The notes beneath the pieces are model-generated. The model had not been told where the DNA came from, made no database searches, and worked only from the letters and a program-made list of their open reading frames with translations. A DNA stretch of 64,000 bases from CAYSFW01 sp050329935 (GTDB lineage: Bacteria; Pseudomonadota; Gammaproteobacteria; UWMA-0217). Positions 17,545 to 26,462 of this stretch are shown one piece after another; position 1 is the stretch's first letter; each line of letters starts with the position of its first letter. The translations under genes were made by a program, and so were the position numbers. The DNA is taken from contig JBHJOI010000015.1 of the NCBI GenBank assembly GCA_050329935.1, forward strand, positions 13,870 through 77,869. Direction: 5' to 3'.

Positions 17545-18228
17545 CGCCTTCCCCTTCCGCTTGCCTCACCCCAACTTAATCTGGTTGCATCCCTGCGCGA
17601 TTACACCGGAACCGTCACCGCTCGTACCCCTCTTGTCGTCGCGTCCTTGCATGGAACAACACATCACCTCGACACCGCAAAAATACAAACCACAAAATGC
17701 CCATAGGCGTCGCGATCCTTAAGCTGTGGCGAAACAATTGTTACCTTCACCACAAGTCTCCCGCAGTTCATCAACGGATGACTTTGGACTTGCTCACATT
17801 ATGATGTAATTCGACGTCATTGACGTCCAGTTCGTTCGGACGCGCGTTCAGCAAGCTGCGATCGCGGACAGCCGCAGCGATTGTTGATCCTTGGTCGCTG
17901 TAAAGTAGGCTTTTCCGCCAGATGCACGCGAAGACGGTTAGACTGTCGTCCAGCGTAACTCCAATGGTCCAGGAGCTATTTCCCAAACGCGCTCAAACAA
18001 ACACTCAGTGCTCGACCGAACCACCGCCGATCGAGGCGTGCGAGGCGGCGCCAACGACACCCCACAGCGTAGGTGCGCGGACGAAACGCACCAGAAAAGT
18101 AACGCGTGACCTTCAAACTCGCGAGCACTCGGGCCGTTCGCGCGAAGCGCCACCATCTCCAAGGCTGTTCGATATCCGCGTACGATTCCATGTACATGAA
18201 CACCGCGCATCTACCGAACGCCAGCTGT
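17545..18228. other. 684-base gap
   Basis: Lies between the glycosyltransferase start and the end of the OmpA-like gene. Partly AT-richer (17640-17830) than its surroundings. It contains GACGTC twice, nine bases apart, near 17814-17828. No frame has a credible ribosome-binding site or recognisable product. The glycosyltransferase promoter should be at its left end. Confidence 0.4.
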
Positions 18229-19818
18229 TTACCGCTGGGTGATGATGACTTCCACCCGTCGATTCTGCGCACGACCTGCTGCGCTTGCATTGTCCGCGAC
18301 TGGCCGTTCGGGTCCAAGGCCGAGGGTGGTGATTCGGTCGCCGTTGACCTCATGCGTGATCAATGCCTCACGGACCGCGGCCGCGCGCTCGGCCGACAGA
18401 CGCTTATTGTTTCTTGACGACCCCGTATTGTCGGTGTGGCCCTCGAGTCGGATATGCACTTGCGGATAAGCCTGCATCGTCGTCGCGAGATCCACGACGA
18501 TTTTCATGGACTCATCCGCGATCCGAGAGGAGGCGCGTTCAAAGCTCAGTCCGTCGAGAATGAATGTCGCCGGTACCGCCGCGTCGCGTGTAGTCAGGAA
18601 CTGAACGATCTGATCAACAGGACTACCTTCGCTTAACTCGAGTGTCGCGCCATCGGGTAATTTAACGCCCCTGATCTTCTCGACCACCTTATCTGTCACC
18701 GCACCGACCGCACCCACCAAACCTTGCGCCGCTTGCGCCGCGGCCTCGCCAGAACTGCGCGCGCTGTCCACGGCCGTGGCTATCGCGTCCGATGTAGGCT
18801 CAACCGCGCCCGGCGTTTCGGTTTTGGAAGCGTCTGGCGTCGGCGTGGCGACGTCATCGGCCGCCACCTCCGGTGTTGCCTCGGGTGTTTGCGTCGGCGC
18901 CGGCGTAGATTCGCCGGCGACATCGGGCGCAACCCTCAGGTCGACGCTGGCTGCATCGTCCGTGCGGATTTGGGTAACGGCGGAGGGGGGCTCATCGGCC
19001 ACGGCCTTCGGCTCACTCGCGGGTTCAACGCTCACGCTCGGCGTCTGTTCCGAAACCGCCTGCCGTGAGTCACTGAATCGACTCCAGAATTCGCGATCGC
19101 ACATCGTCAACAGTCCCAAGGACAGCAGCAGCACTAGCAGCCAGGCGAGTATTTTCCATCCAACGGAGACGCCCGACTTGGTCGGTACGCTCATATCTTC
19201 CGCGCGCGTACTCCGACTCCGCTGGCGGGCCGGTTCTGAAAACTGCGCGCTCACCGTGGCCGCGCCATCGAATAATTCCGCGCCATTGGCGGCACCCAAG
19301 GCCGCGAGTACGCGAGGATCCAGAGTCGATTCAAGAAAGCGGCCCTGACCCGCGAGCAAGGCCGTGAAGCCCTTGGCGTCGAGATTTTCGCGCCAGATCA
19401 ATTTCTTCAGATTGGCCGCCCACAACGGCAGAGCGAGATGCAGCCAGTTTCCCGCGAGCGCTTCGTCGATACCGGAGATGTCGCTTAATGATCGCTTTAG
19501 CAGCGGCGCACGATCGCCAAACACTGATCGAAGCAGCCGCTTGCCGTGCGTCATCAGGCGCTCGGTCGCCTCACCGCCGACCAGGCCGGCGAGCGGATTG
19601 CTGACCAAACTGGTATCGATCGATGGATCGGTCACGGCATCGAAGAGTTCGCGCGCGCCGTGCTCGGTACTCGCCCGCTGCACCATGCCCGCCAACAGCG
19701 AGGGCAGGAGTCGCGCCACCGTGGCTTCGGCGTCATCGGCCGTCACGCCCAGCAGCGACGGGGCGCGCTCGGTCAACTGCGCTGCCACCTGTTCCTTCAA
19801 TAGTTCTAGTAAATTCAT
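18229..19818 (-). CDS. DUF937-OmpA family envelope protein
   Basis: About 529 residues in three parts. The N-terminal 190 residues resemble DUF937 (MNLLELLKEQVAAQL and repeated leucine-rich helices). A single membrane helix follows near residue 225 (WKILAWLLVLLLSLGLLTM). Then a 140-residue linker rich in Ala, Pro, Thr, Val and Glu, and a C-terminal OmpA peptidoglycan-binding domain (LEGHTDNTGSSRNNKRLSAE, ending NRRVEVIITQR). The layout suggests an inner-membrane protein with a cytosolic DUF937 part and a periplasmic OmpA domain anchored to the cell wall across a flexible linker. The ATG at 19818 fits best. No operon partner is evident. Function unknown. Confidence 0.85.
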   Translation of the reverse strand: MNLLELLKEQVAAQLTERAPSLLGVTADDAEATVARLLPSLLAGMVQRASTEHGARELFDAVTDPSIDTSLVSNPLAGLVGGEATERLMTHGKRLLRSVFGDRAPLLKRSLSDISGIDEALAGNWLHLALPLWAANLKKLIWRENLDAKGFTALLAGQGRFLESTLDPRVLAALGAANGAELFDGAATVSAQFSEPARQRSRSTRAEDMSVPTKSGVSVGWKILAWLLVLLLSLGLLTMCDREFWSRFSDSRQAVSEQTPSVSVEPASEPKAVADEPPSAVTQIRTDDAASVDLRVAPDVAGESTPAPTQTPEATPEVAADDVATPTPDASKTETPGAVEPTSDAIATAVDSARSSGEAAAQAAQGLVGAVGAVTDKVVEKIRGVKLPDGATLELSEGSPVDQIVQFLTTRDAAVPATFILDGLSFERASSRIADESMKIVVDLATTMQAYPQVHIRLEGHTDNTGSSRNNKRLSAERAAAVREALITHEVNGDRITTLGLGPERPVADNASAAGRAQNRRVEVIITQR

Positions 19819-20065
19819 CGACGTAACAACCCGTTGTTGATGCGGCACGTGCGCAATCGGTCAGAGCCCGTATCTGAACACACTGCACGCCGAAGTGCAT
19901 CCCGAACACGCGCGTTTGATGACCCGTGGAGCCTCGCGCGGCGCCCCCAAGTATAGCGAGCCACATTCGGAGAAGCGAAAACCAAGTGTCCCCCGAGCAC
20001 GCTGGCGGCAATCCCATGCTCGGGTACAATTCCGGCTTCCGATCCCTTTACGAGTCACTGCGCCG

Positions 20066-20452
20066 ATGACACGAGAAATCATCCAAACCGAACACGCGCC
20101 TCAGGCAATTGGCACCTACTCTCAAGCCGTCAAGGTGGGTGCGACGGTCTACCTATCGGGCCAGATCCCGCTCGATCCCGCGACCATGCTGCGGGTTGAT
20201 GGCTCCATCGAGGTTCAGATACGCCGGGTATTCGAGAACCTACGCGCGGTCGCCGAAGCGGCGGGTGGTTCGCTCGCGGATATCGTCAAACTCAACGTAT
20301 TCCTGACAGACCTAGGTCATTTCCAGGTCGTGAATACCGTAATGGCCGACTACTTCAGCCCCCCCTACCCCGCGCGGGCAGCGGTCGGTGTGAAGGCGCT
20401 ACCGAAAGATGCCGAAGTCGAAATGGATGCCATCATGGTGATCGGCGCCTGA
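20066..20452 (+). CDS. ridA: RidA family reactive intermediate deaminase
   Basis: Protein of 128 residues, the standard length. It starts MTREIIQTEHAPQAIGTYSQ, with YLSGQIPLDPAT, VFLTDLGHFQVVN and a C-terminal AVGVKALPKDAEVEMDAI that carries the conserved substrate-binding region. RidA hydrolyses reactive enamine/imine intermediates (2-aminoacrylate) released by PLP enzymes. The longer frame from 19895 is not the real start. A -10-like TACAAT lies at 20025-20030, without a clear -35. Confidence 0.95.
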   Translation: MTREIIQTEHAPQAIGTYSQAVKVGATVYLSGQIPLDPATMLRVDGSIEVQIRRVFENLRAVAEAAGGSLADIVKLNVFLTDLGHFQVVNTVMADYFSPPYPARAAVGVKALPKDAEVEMDAIMVIGA

Positions 20453-20464
20453 TCACCCGAACCG

Positions 20465-20785
20465 TCACTCAGCGCCCGGCGCGGCGAGCTCGCGTCGATG
20501 GCGCCAGATCCGGATGAATGGCGAAAAGATCGAAAGCAATAAAATGATCATCGCCGCGAACAGTTGACCCCGCGTCACCAACACGATCACCAACCCAAAC
20601 GCCAACAACATCGAGAGCGTGCTATCGATTAGCGTCCCCTTGATCAGGCGTCGGCGCGTCGCATCGTCCTCGCGCCCGGTAATGAACAGAAAGCCGACCG
20701 GCAGCAAATAGTGCAGCGGCGCATAGAACGCGACAATGATGAGCCATACGACGATGTCGTTCACCGGACCTCCGTGGACAATCAT
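20465..20785 (-). CDS. small hypothetical membrane protein
   Basis: About 106 residues with three hydrophobic segments: DIVVWLIIVAFYAPLHYLLP, STLSMLLAFGLVIVLVTRG and QLFAAMIILLLSIFSPFIRI, ending in a basic tail RHRRELAAPGAE. I do not recognise the family. The start is uncertain: the ATG at 20785 has no good ribosome-binding site, a GTG near 20764 has GGAGGT very close upstream, and a longer frame opens at 20917. It converges on ridA with a 12-base gap. Confidence 0.55.
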   Translation of the reverse strand: MIVHGGPVNDIVVWLIIVAFYAPLHYLLPVGFLFITGREDDATRRRLIKGTLIDSTLSMLLAFGLVIVLVTRGQLFAAMIILLLSIFSPFIRIWRHRRELAAPGAE

Positions 20786-21217
20786 CAGGTTGGAAAACAG
20801 TACACGCCCGGCACTCGGATCCGGGCCTCGCAATGTAGCGAAGATCCCACCTAAATTCGAGCCGAACCCGCCGCGACGGTCATCCCCTTGTTCAGCATGA
20901 TACCTCGGATGCTGCATTGCCGCGGTACACCATCGCGACCCGACAGACCATCACCGCGACGCTCGACCCGCATCCGGTCGCTCGCTCCGCGACACGTAAG
21001 TCACGGAACTCGGCAGAAATTTGAACGCGGAAAATGACACATTCTGAGACGACCTTCACGCTTGCAACAAATAGTCCAATGCAAGCCCAGAATCGTCTTG
21101 TCCATATCTTCAAACCGTCATATTTTTGTAACATTGATGGGTATCCGATAATCATAAAACTACATACCCGTACCAGCCTTGCTTCAACTAGCCTGACTCT
21201 GAAACTGGGCGTGTATT
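20786..21217. other. intergenic region upstream of phosphoethanolamine transferase
   Basis: Lies between divergent genes. The right half (21030-21210) is AT-richer than the window average. It should hold both promoters, but I cannot place a -35/-10 pair with confidence. Confidence 0.35.
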
Positions 21218-22981
21218 GTGGGAACTTATTTCACACGTCTCGCGCGTGGCTTATCGAATTACAAATGGCTGCTGGCGCTCAATATTTTTCTGATTTCGCC
21301 GATCCTCATTCACGACGTAAAGGTACTTGACGGGCTTTCCGGTTTGCGCGATCCCGTGGTACTTTTCAACCTGACAATCTCTGGATTGCTGCTGATTTCA
21401 TTTCAGCTGCTATTCAAGCGGCCGTGGAAGTTCCATCTCATTATTTTCCCCCTCTATATCGTCGTAGCGGCGGAGCTATTCCTGATCTGGAAGTTCGATG
21501 CTCGCCTCACAACGAGCTACATCGCCATCGTCCTGAATGAAACCGAGCACGCGGTGGAATTTCTTGTCAATTTCCTACCCGAGCTCGTAGGCGGGAGCAC
21601 GCTCTTTCTACTCCTTTATGGGTTACTTATGATCAAGAGCCGTGGCGCCACGCATGCCCTCGATCGACGCTTGGCCTTGCTGCCGTTGACTCTTTTTTTG
21701 CTGACGTACGCGGCAACCATAGTTCGCCAAATGAAGGTAATACCCGCCGAATTTGAGCTCGCGCTGATGGATGTTCTGGCACATGACAAGAACAGTCCAT
21801 TCGGCGTTCTTTCCCAGGGGGTTTTGGCTTACCAGCTCAATCTGCAGGCACAGCGCAATTACGCCTTACGACGCGATTTCCGCTTTGGAGCAACGCGTCC
21901 AGGCGCACCGACCAGTCCGGAGCTGCACGTACTGGTCATCGGTGAATCGTCCCGACCAGACCACTGGGGTATCAATGGCTATGCGCGGAACACAACGCCC
22001 AGGCTCGCGCAGACCGAACGTCTTGTGTCATTTACCGATGCGATCGCGGAGGTCGCGCTGACGCGATTATCCGTTCCATTGCTCCTGACCCGCGCGAACG
22101 TGGCCAATCGCGCAAATTTCGCCGCGGAACGGTCGATTGTATCTGCGTATCGTGAAGTGGGCTTTGAAACCTACTGGCTATCGACGCAGCAGTGGGATGC
22201 GTTTACCTCCGAGGTCAACCACTATGCCTCCGAAGCCCAACACCTGCGCTACTTCGAACGGCGTCATGACGCGGTACTACTCGAACAGCTGGACAACGTG
22301 ATCGCGACACACCAGGAGCCCGATGCAAAGATCTTCGTCGTATTGCACACCCAAGGAAGCCATATGGACTATTCCAAGCGCTATCCAGACGAGTTCATAC
22401 TTTTTCCGCAGAATCTGGCAGGTAGTCACAAGGAATGGTTAGTCGATACTTATGACAACAGCATTTATTACACGGACTATTTCCTATCCGAATTGATCGC
22501 GCGTCTGGAGCGGTTTCAAGGTCCATCCTCGCTGCTCTACACCTCGGATCATGGTGAGAATTTGATGGACGATGAGCGCGGATTGAAAAGTCATTTTCAA
22601 AATAACGAATACGACCTGCCGATTGCATTGCTATTCTGGGCCTCGCAACGATACGACGCGATATTTCCATCCAAACTCAGCGCCGGGCGTATCCATGCGA
22701 ATGCGCCGATCAGCACCGCGAATATTTTCGACACCTTGCTCGATATCGCGGGAATCGAACTCCCAAACCATTCGCACGCGCGCGGAAGCGTGCTTGGCAA
22801 CGAACTGGTTGCCACGCCGCGCTTGGTACAAGCGACCGGAGATTCGATTCGGGATTACGACGAGACTCCGAGACACGCCATCGTGTTGGTACAGTCCGCG
22901 ACCACGGTGCAAAGCCGCCGCGACGACGTGCACCCCACCGGAGCGAAACTCGAGCAAACCAACGAAGCGAAAGCGCGTTGA
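21218..22981 (+). CDS. phosphoethanolamine transferase, sulfatase fold
   Basis: Protein of 587 residues from a GTG start. Five membrane helices in the first 190 residues are followed by a periplasmic alkaline-phosphatase/sulfatase domain. The metal and nucleophile motif is VLVIGESSRPDHWGINGYAR, with Ser244 at the nucleophile position where EptA and MCR proteins have Thr. Further metal ligands are in TSDHGENLMDD and LKSHFQNNEYDLPI. It should move phosphoethanolamine from phosphatidylethanolamine to lipid A, LPS core or another envelope glycan. It stands alone and converges on the sigma-54 activator. The last 50 residues are polar and unlike the family. Confidence 0.88.
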   Translation: MGTYFTRLARGLSNYKWLLALNIFLISPILIHDVKVLDGLSGLRDPVVLFNLTISGLLLISFQLLFKRPWKFHLIIFPLYIVVAAELFLIWKFDARLTTSYIAIVLNETEHAVEFLVNFLPELVGGSTLFLLLYGLLMIKSRGATHALDRRLALLPLTLFLLTYAATIVRQMKVIPAEFELALMDVLAHDKNSPFGVLSQGVLAYQLNLQAQRNYALRRDFRFGATRPGAPTSPELHVLVIGESSRPDHWGINGYARNTTPRLAQTERLVSFTDAIAEVALTRLSVPLLLTRANVANRANFAAERSIVSAYREVGFETYWLSTQQWDAFTSEVNHYASEAQHLRYFERRHDAVLLEQLDNVIATHQEPDAKIFVVLHTQGSHMDYSKRYPDEFILFPQNLAGSHKEWLVDTYDNSIYYTDYFLSELIARLERFQGPSSLLYTSDHGENLMDDERGLKSHFQNNEYDLPIALLFWASQRYDAIFPSKLSAGRIHANAPISTANIFDTLLDIAGIELPNHSHARGSVLGNELVATPRLVQATGDSIRDYDETPRHAIVLVQSATTVQSRRDDVHPTGAKLEQTNEAKAR

Positions 22982-23030
22982 CACGCGATGGCTCGCCGCC
23001 ACGCTTGTCGGCTGTAACGCGATGTTGGCC

Positions 23031-25022
23031 TTACTCGGGCGGCGTCACCGGAACTTGATACTTTTTCAATTTCCGATACAAAGTGCTGCGGCTCATCAAC
23101 AACCGCTGCGCGGTCAAGGTGAGATTCCAGCGGTTACGTTCAATCTCCTGCAGAATTGCCTCGCGTTCCGCGGTTTCGAGGGGGCTCAACTCGGCGATGT
23201 CCGACACATCCGGCATGGGCATTGAAGGACTCGAACCCGTGCCTGGTGCGACGATCTCCCGTGGCAGGTCGGCCACCCGTATGATGTGGTCGTCGGAAAG
23301 TGCCAATGCGGTACGGATCGTGTTTCGCAGCTCCCTTATATTGCCCGGCCACGCATAATTCATCAGACACTCGAACGCTTTATCCTCAATCGACACCGGC
23401 CCCCCGGTGTCGTTCTCGATCGCGAGCACGCAGCGAATGATCGCATCCACGTCCTCGCGCTCGCGCAGCGGCGGTAACGTCAGGGTGATACCATTCAAGC
23501 GATAGAACAAATCTTCCCGAAACTCGCCGGTGCGCGTCATCTCCCGCAGATCACGATGTGAGGCACTGATGACGTGGAGATCCACCTCGACGGCCGTCTG
23601 CGAACCCAGCGGCAGAATCTCTCGGGTCTCGAGCACGCGTAACAAACGCGTCTGCAAATGCAAAGGCATGTCACCGATCTCGTCGAGAAACAAGGTGCCG
23701 CCGGAGGATTCGAGCACGCAACCGCGCATACCTTCACGCCGCGCACCTGTGAAAGCGCCTGGCTTGTATCCGAACAACTCGCTCTCGATCAGCGACTCCG
23801 GAATGGCCGCGCAATTGAGTGCGATGAAGTTTTTATCGCGACGCGTACTCGCCAGGTGCACGGCACGCGCGAACTCTTCCTTTCCGGTACCGGTTTCGCC
23901 CCTCAGCAATATATAAACCTTCTTGTCCGCGACGCGGCGCGCGCAACGCGTGTTGTAGGCCATGCGTTGGTCGCCCCCCCCGAGCGCACGCAAGTCCAGA
24001 CAATCCTTGGTTGCGACATAGGGAACCGTGACCGCGGATTTGGCCTTTTGAATTCGGCCGTTCAAACAGCCGCTCGCCGACGGCGACACGCGTCGCTGCA
24101 CGGTGGCGAGAAATCGCCGCCCCTGGCGCACGTCCCGGAGGGCGTGGACCGCCAGATCCTCACCCGGAGCAGACATTCTCAAGTGATTTGTATTGACAGA
24201 AAAAATCTCATCGATGGGTCGATTGATCAACGCGACCCGATGATCGATCTCCAGATAACTGAGCGCACGATCGTTTACCGCGATAACATCACCGTTGTCG
24301 TCGAGGGCGAGCAGCGCCTCGATCCCTATACCTAGAAACTCCGACCGCGGATGAAAGCGGATCAACGTGGCGTTCTGAAAATAGCGCTGGAAATACTTAT
24401 ACTCAATGAAATTGGCGGACATTTGTACCAGAGCCCGCGTATGTATCTGATTGCGCTTTTGGCCTTCCACGCCAAATGCGGACACATCGAGCACACCTAT
24501 GACGTCACCATGCGGATCGTGAATCGGCGCCGAGGTGCAAGTTAGGTCGCCGTAGTCGCTAAAGAAATGGTCGGCCCGATGCACGATGACCGGCCGCCGC
24601 GTTTGCAGACAAGTTCCCATGCCGTTGGTGCCCTGGCGCTGCTCACTCCAGACCGCACCTGGCAAGAGATGATACTGGCGAAAAACGCTGGCAAGTTTGG
24701 GATCACCGATGGTCTTGAGCACCACGCCGTCGGCATTGGTGAGGACGATGATGTAACCGGACTGGTCGGTTTGGGCGAACAGATCGCGGCACTCCTGTTC
24801 CGCCAAAATAAGAAGTTCGCCCGCATGCTCTTGTGATTCTCGCATCGCTCCGAGGCTCAAGACCTCGCCTTCCGGCCGACAGGTGGGTTCGAGCCCGAAC
24901 TGCCGCACACATCGCGTCCACGATTCGATGATGTAATCCTCTGGTGCACCGACCGGATTATCACAAGGCCGGCTTACGAAGCGACTCACCCAATGGCCAT
25001 GCTCTTCGGCACCTGATGTCAT
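23031..25022 (-). CDS. sigma-54-dependent activator, AcoR-like
   Basis: Protein of 663 residues. The N-terminus is a GAF-like sensor (about 50-230; GTNGMGTCLQTRRPVIVHRA), as in AcoR, then a PAS-like segment (about 235-300). The AAA+ domain has Walker A GETGTGKEEFAR, the sigma-54 contact loop GAFTGARREG, Walker B GGTLFLDEIGDMP and the WPGNIRELRN sensor-2 region. A Fis-type helix-turn-helix ends the protein (LTLTAQRLLMSRSTLYRKLKKY). Relatives control acetoin and alcohol catabolism. It is divergent from pqqD, which has a -24/-12 promoter, so pqqD is its most likely target. The sensor ligand is unknown. Confidence 0.92.
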   Translation of the reverse strand: MTSGAEEHGHWVSRFVSRPCDNPVGAPEDYIIESWTRCVRQFGLEPTCRPEGEVLSLGAMRESQEHAGELLILAEQECRDLFAQTDQSGYIIVLTNADGVVLKTIGDPKLASVFRQYHLLPGAVWSEQRQGTNGMGTCLQTRRPVIVHRADHFFSDYGDLTCTSAPIHDPHGDVIGVLDVSAFGVEGQKRNQIHTRALVQMSANFIEYKYFQRYFQNATLIRFHPRSEFLGIGIEALLALDDNGDVIAVNDRALSYLEIDHRVALINRPIDEIFSVNTNHLRMSAPGEDLAVHALRDVRQGRRFLATVQRRVSPSASGCLNGRIQKAKSAVTVPYVATKDCLDLRALGGGDQRMAYNTRCARRVADKKVYILLRGETGTGKEEFARAVHLASTRRDKNFIALNCAAIPESLIESELFGYKPGAFTGARREGMRGCVLESSGGTLFLDEIGDMPLHLQTRLLRVLETREILPLGSQTAVEVDLHVISASHRDLREMTRTGEFREDLFYRLNGITLTLPPLREREDVDAIIRCVLAIENDTGGPVSIEDKAFECLMNYAWPGNIRELRNTIRTALALSDDHIIRVADLPREIVAPGTGSSPSMPMPDVSDIAELSPLETAEREAILQEIERNRWNLTLTAQRLLMSRSTLYRKLKKYQVPVTPPE

Positions 25023-25082
25023 TAACTCTGGCTCCTCTCGTGTCGATGGTCGCCGCGATCCCTGCGAGATTGTAATTTGATG

Positions 25083-25098
25083 ACCGGACTTTGCCGGT
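25083..25098. promoter_or_regulatory. inverted repeat, candidate activator site
   Basis: ACCGG, six bases, CCGGT; perfect. It lies about 60 bases upstream of the activator gene start and could also serve in autoregulation. Confidence 0.3.
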
Positions 25099-25168
25099 TG
25101 AGACGATCGGTCAGACTACCCGTGCCGATCTGTCACTTTATATAGACCATCCAGCGCTTAAAGCAAAA

Positions 25169-25196
25169 CCAACACAAACTGTAACGCGGGTGTTGG
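25169..25196. promoter_or_regulatory. inverted repeat, candidate enhancer site for the sigma-54 activator
   Basis: CCAACAC, 14 bases, GTGTTGG; perfect 7-bp arms. About 110 bases upstream of the -24 element, the usual distance for bacterial enhancer sites. Its right arm is part of CGGGTGTTG, which recurs at 25233. Confidence 0.4.
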
Positions 25197-25304
25197 GACC
25201 GTCGCGCGGATGATGCAGTGGATTACCACGCACGGGTGTTGACTCGTTCCATTGTCGCGCCCCGGATAACACGCCGGCCGGTTTCCAAGGCCGCCGCGCA
25301 AGCG

Positions 25305-25320
25305 TGGCATGGTTTCTGCT
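25305..25320 (+). promoter_or_regulatory. sigma-54 promoter of pqqD
   Basis: TGGCATGGTTTCTGCT. It has GG at -24 and GC at -12 with exactly ten bases between, and matches TGGCACGNNNNTTGCW at all but two positions. The pqqD ATG is 40 bases downstream and a sigma-54 activator gene is divergent. Confidence 0.75.
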
Positions 25321-25359
25321 CATCCGACGTTGCGCCTAGCGGTTCGGGATCAAACGACC

Positions 25360-25635
25360 ATGCATCGCATCACCTCAAGCTCCATACCGAGGCTGGCTGA
25401 TGGTTTGCGCGTCAGTTGGGACATCGACGAAGCCTCGTTCGTGCTCCTTTATCCGGAAGGCATGGTGGTGCTCGATACGCTTGCGGATCTGGTGCTACGC
25501 CACTGCGACGGGTCGCTGACTGTCGCGCAAATCATCGCGAAACTGACCAGCCACCCGGACGATGCGAACACCGCACGGCGAGTCTGGACGCACCTCGCGC
25601 TCGCGGCGCACCGTGGCTGGATCATCTTCGACTGA
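25360..25635 (+). CDS. pqqD: PqqD-like peptide chaperone
   Basis: Protein of 91 residues. IPRLADGLRVSWDIDEASFV, LLYPEGMVVLDTLADLVLRHC and DGSLTVAQIIAKL are the PqqD family pattern. PqqD binds the PqqA precursor peptide and presents it to the radical SAM enzyme PqqE in PQQ synthesis. No pqqA, B, C or E is in the window, so the rest of the pathway must lie elsewhere, or this copy serves another peptide. It is set between its presumed sigma-54 activator and the PQQ-associated ABC operon, on which it converges. The ATG at 25360 matches the family start; the longer frame does not. Confidence 0.85.
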   Translation: MHRITSSSIPRLADGLRVSWDIDEASFVLLYPEGMVVLDTLADLVLRHCDGSLTVAQIIAKLTSHPDDANTARRVWTHLALAAHRGWIIFD

Positions 25636-25646
25636 GCAGCGCGACC

Positions 25647-26462
25647 TCAACCAGGCCGTTTGATCTTGCTGACCACACCCCGCTGCGGATCGTATCCCCA
25701 GACCGCCGCGACGAAAAAGATGCCCAGCGCCACCGTCACGACAAGCGCCGAAACGGTGTTGAACTGTCCATACAACGCGAACCGAATCAACTCAACCGCG
25801 TGTGTGAACGGATTGAAACGCGACAAGTGATAGACGATTTCCGCGCCTGACTCTTGCAGCTTCCACAACGGGTAGAGCGCGCTCGAAATGAAGAACATCG
25901 GAAATATTACGAAATTCATCGTGCCGGCGAAATTCTCCAATTGCTTGATCGAGACCGACAACAGCAATCCCAACGCACCTAACATCAATCCGCCGAGCAC
26001 CAGCGCCGGTAGCGCGTATAGCCAACCGATCCAAGGAATATCAACCTGAAACGCGACGCACAGCAGGAGGAACGCATAGGCTTGCAGAACCGACAACACC
26101 GTCCCGGCCACGAGCTTGCTGAACAACAAATACCAGCGTGGCATCGGCGCGGTCAGCAACAACCGCATGATGCCCATTTCGCGGTCATAGACCATCGCCA
26201 ACGACGATTGCATGCCGTTGAACAACAGCACCATGCCGAGCAGTCCAGGCACTATGTAAACCTGATACTCGATATAGGTCTCATAGGGCGGAATGATCGA
26301 AACCCCGAACACATTTTGAAATCCGGCCGCGAACACGACCAACCACAGCGCCGGGCGCACCAGCGCGGATAACAAACGCCCGCGCTGACGCCAGAACTTC
26401 ATCACTTCGCGGCTCACCACCGCGAACATTGCCCGCAAGTATTTCAAGGCGCAATCCCGCAC
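25647..26462 (-). CDS. ABC-2 type permease, PQQ-associated (PedC/LutF-like)
   Basis: Protein of 271 residues with six hydrophobic segments in the ABC-2 pattern: ALWLVVFAAGFQNVFG, VPGLLGMVLLFNGMQSSLAM, then EMGIMRLLLTAPMPRWYLL, the conserved ABC-2 coupling region. It corresponds to the permease of PQQ-dependent catabolism clusters (TIGR03861 type; PedC of Pseudomonas putida, LutF of Methylorubrum). Homologues are linked to lanthanide uptake, by genetic evidence in those species. Last gene of the seven-gene operon, overlapping the binding-protein gene by 19 bases. Confidence 0.85.
   Translation of the reverse strand: MRDCALKYLRAMFAVVSREVMKFWRQRGRLLSALVRPALWLVVFAAGFQNVFGVSIIPPYETYIEYQVYIVPGLLGMVLLFNGMQSSLAMVYDREMGIMRLLLTAPMPRWYLLFSKLVAGTVLSVLQAYAFLLLCVAFQVDIPWIGWLYALPALVLGGLMLGALGLLLSVSIKQLENFAGTMNFVIFPMFFISSALYPLWKLQESGAEIVYHLSRFNPFTHAVELIRFALYGQFNTVSALVVTVALGIFFVAAVWGYDPQRGVVSKIKRPG

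Larger units (their letters stand above)
25023..25359. other. 337-base divergent control region between activator and pqqD
   Basis: It holds a sigma-54 -24/-12 site next to pqqD and, 110-240 bases further upstream, two inverted repeats and a repeated CGGGTGTTG (25187-25195 and 25233-25241). This is the usual layout for enhancer sites of a sigma-54 activator. Confidence 0.55.

Noticed and set aside
17814..17828. Paired GACGTC sites
   Set aside because: Two palindromic hexamers only; no gene with a clear promoter nearby.
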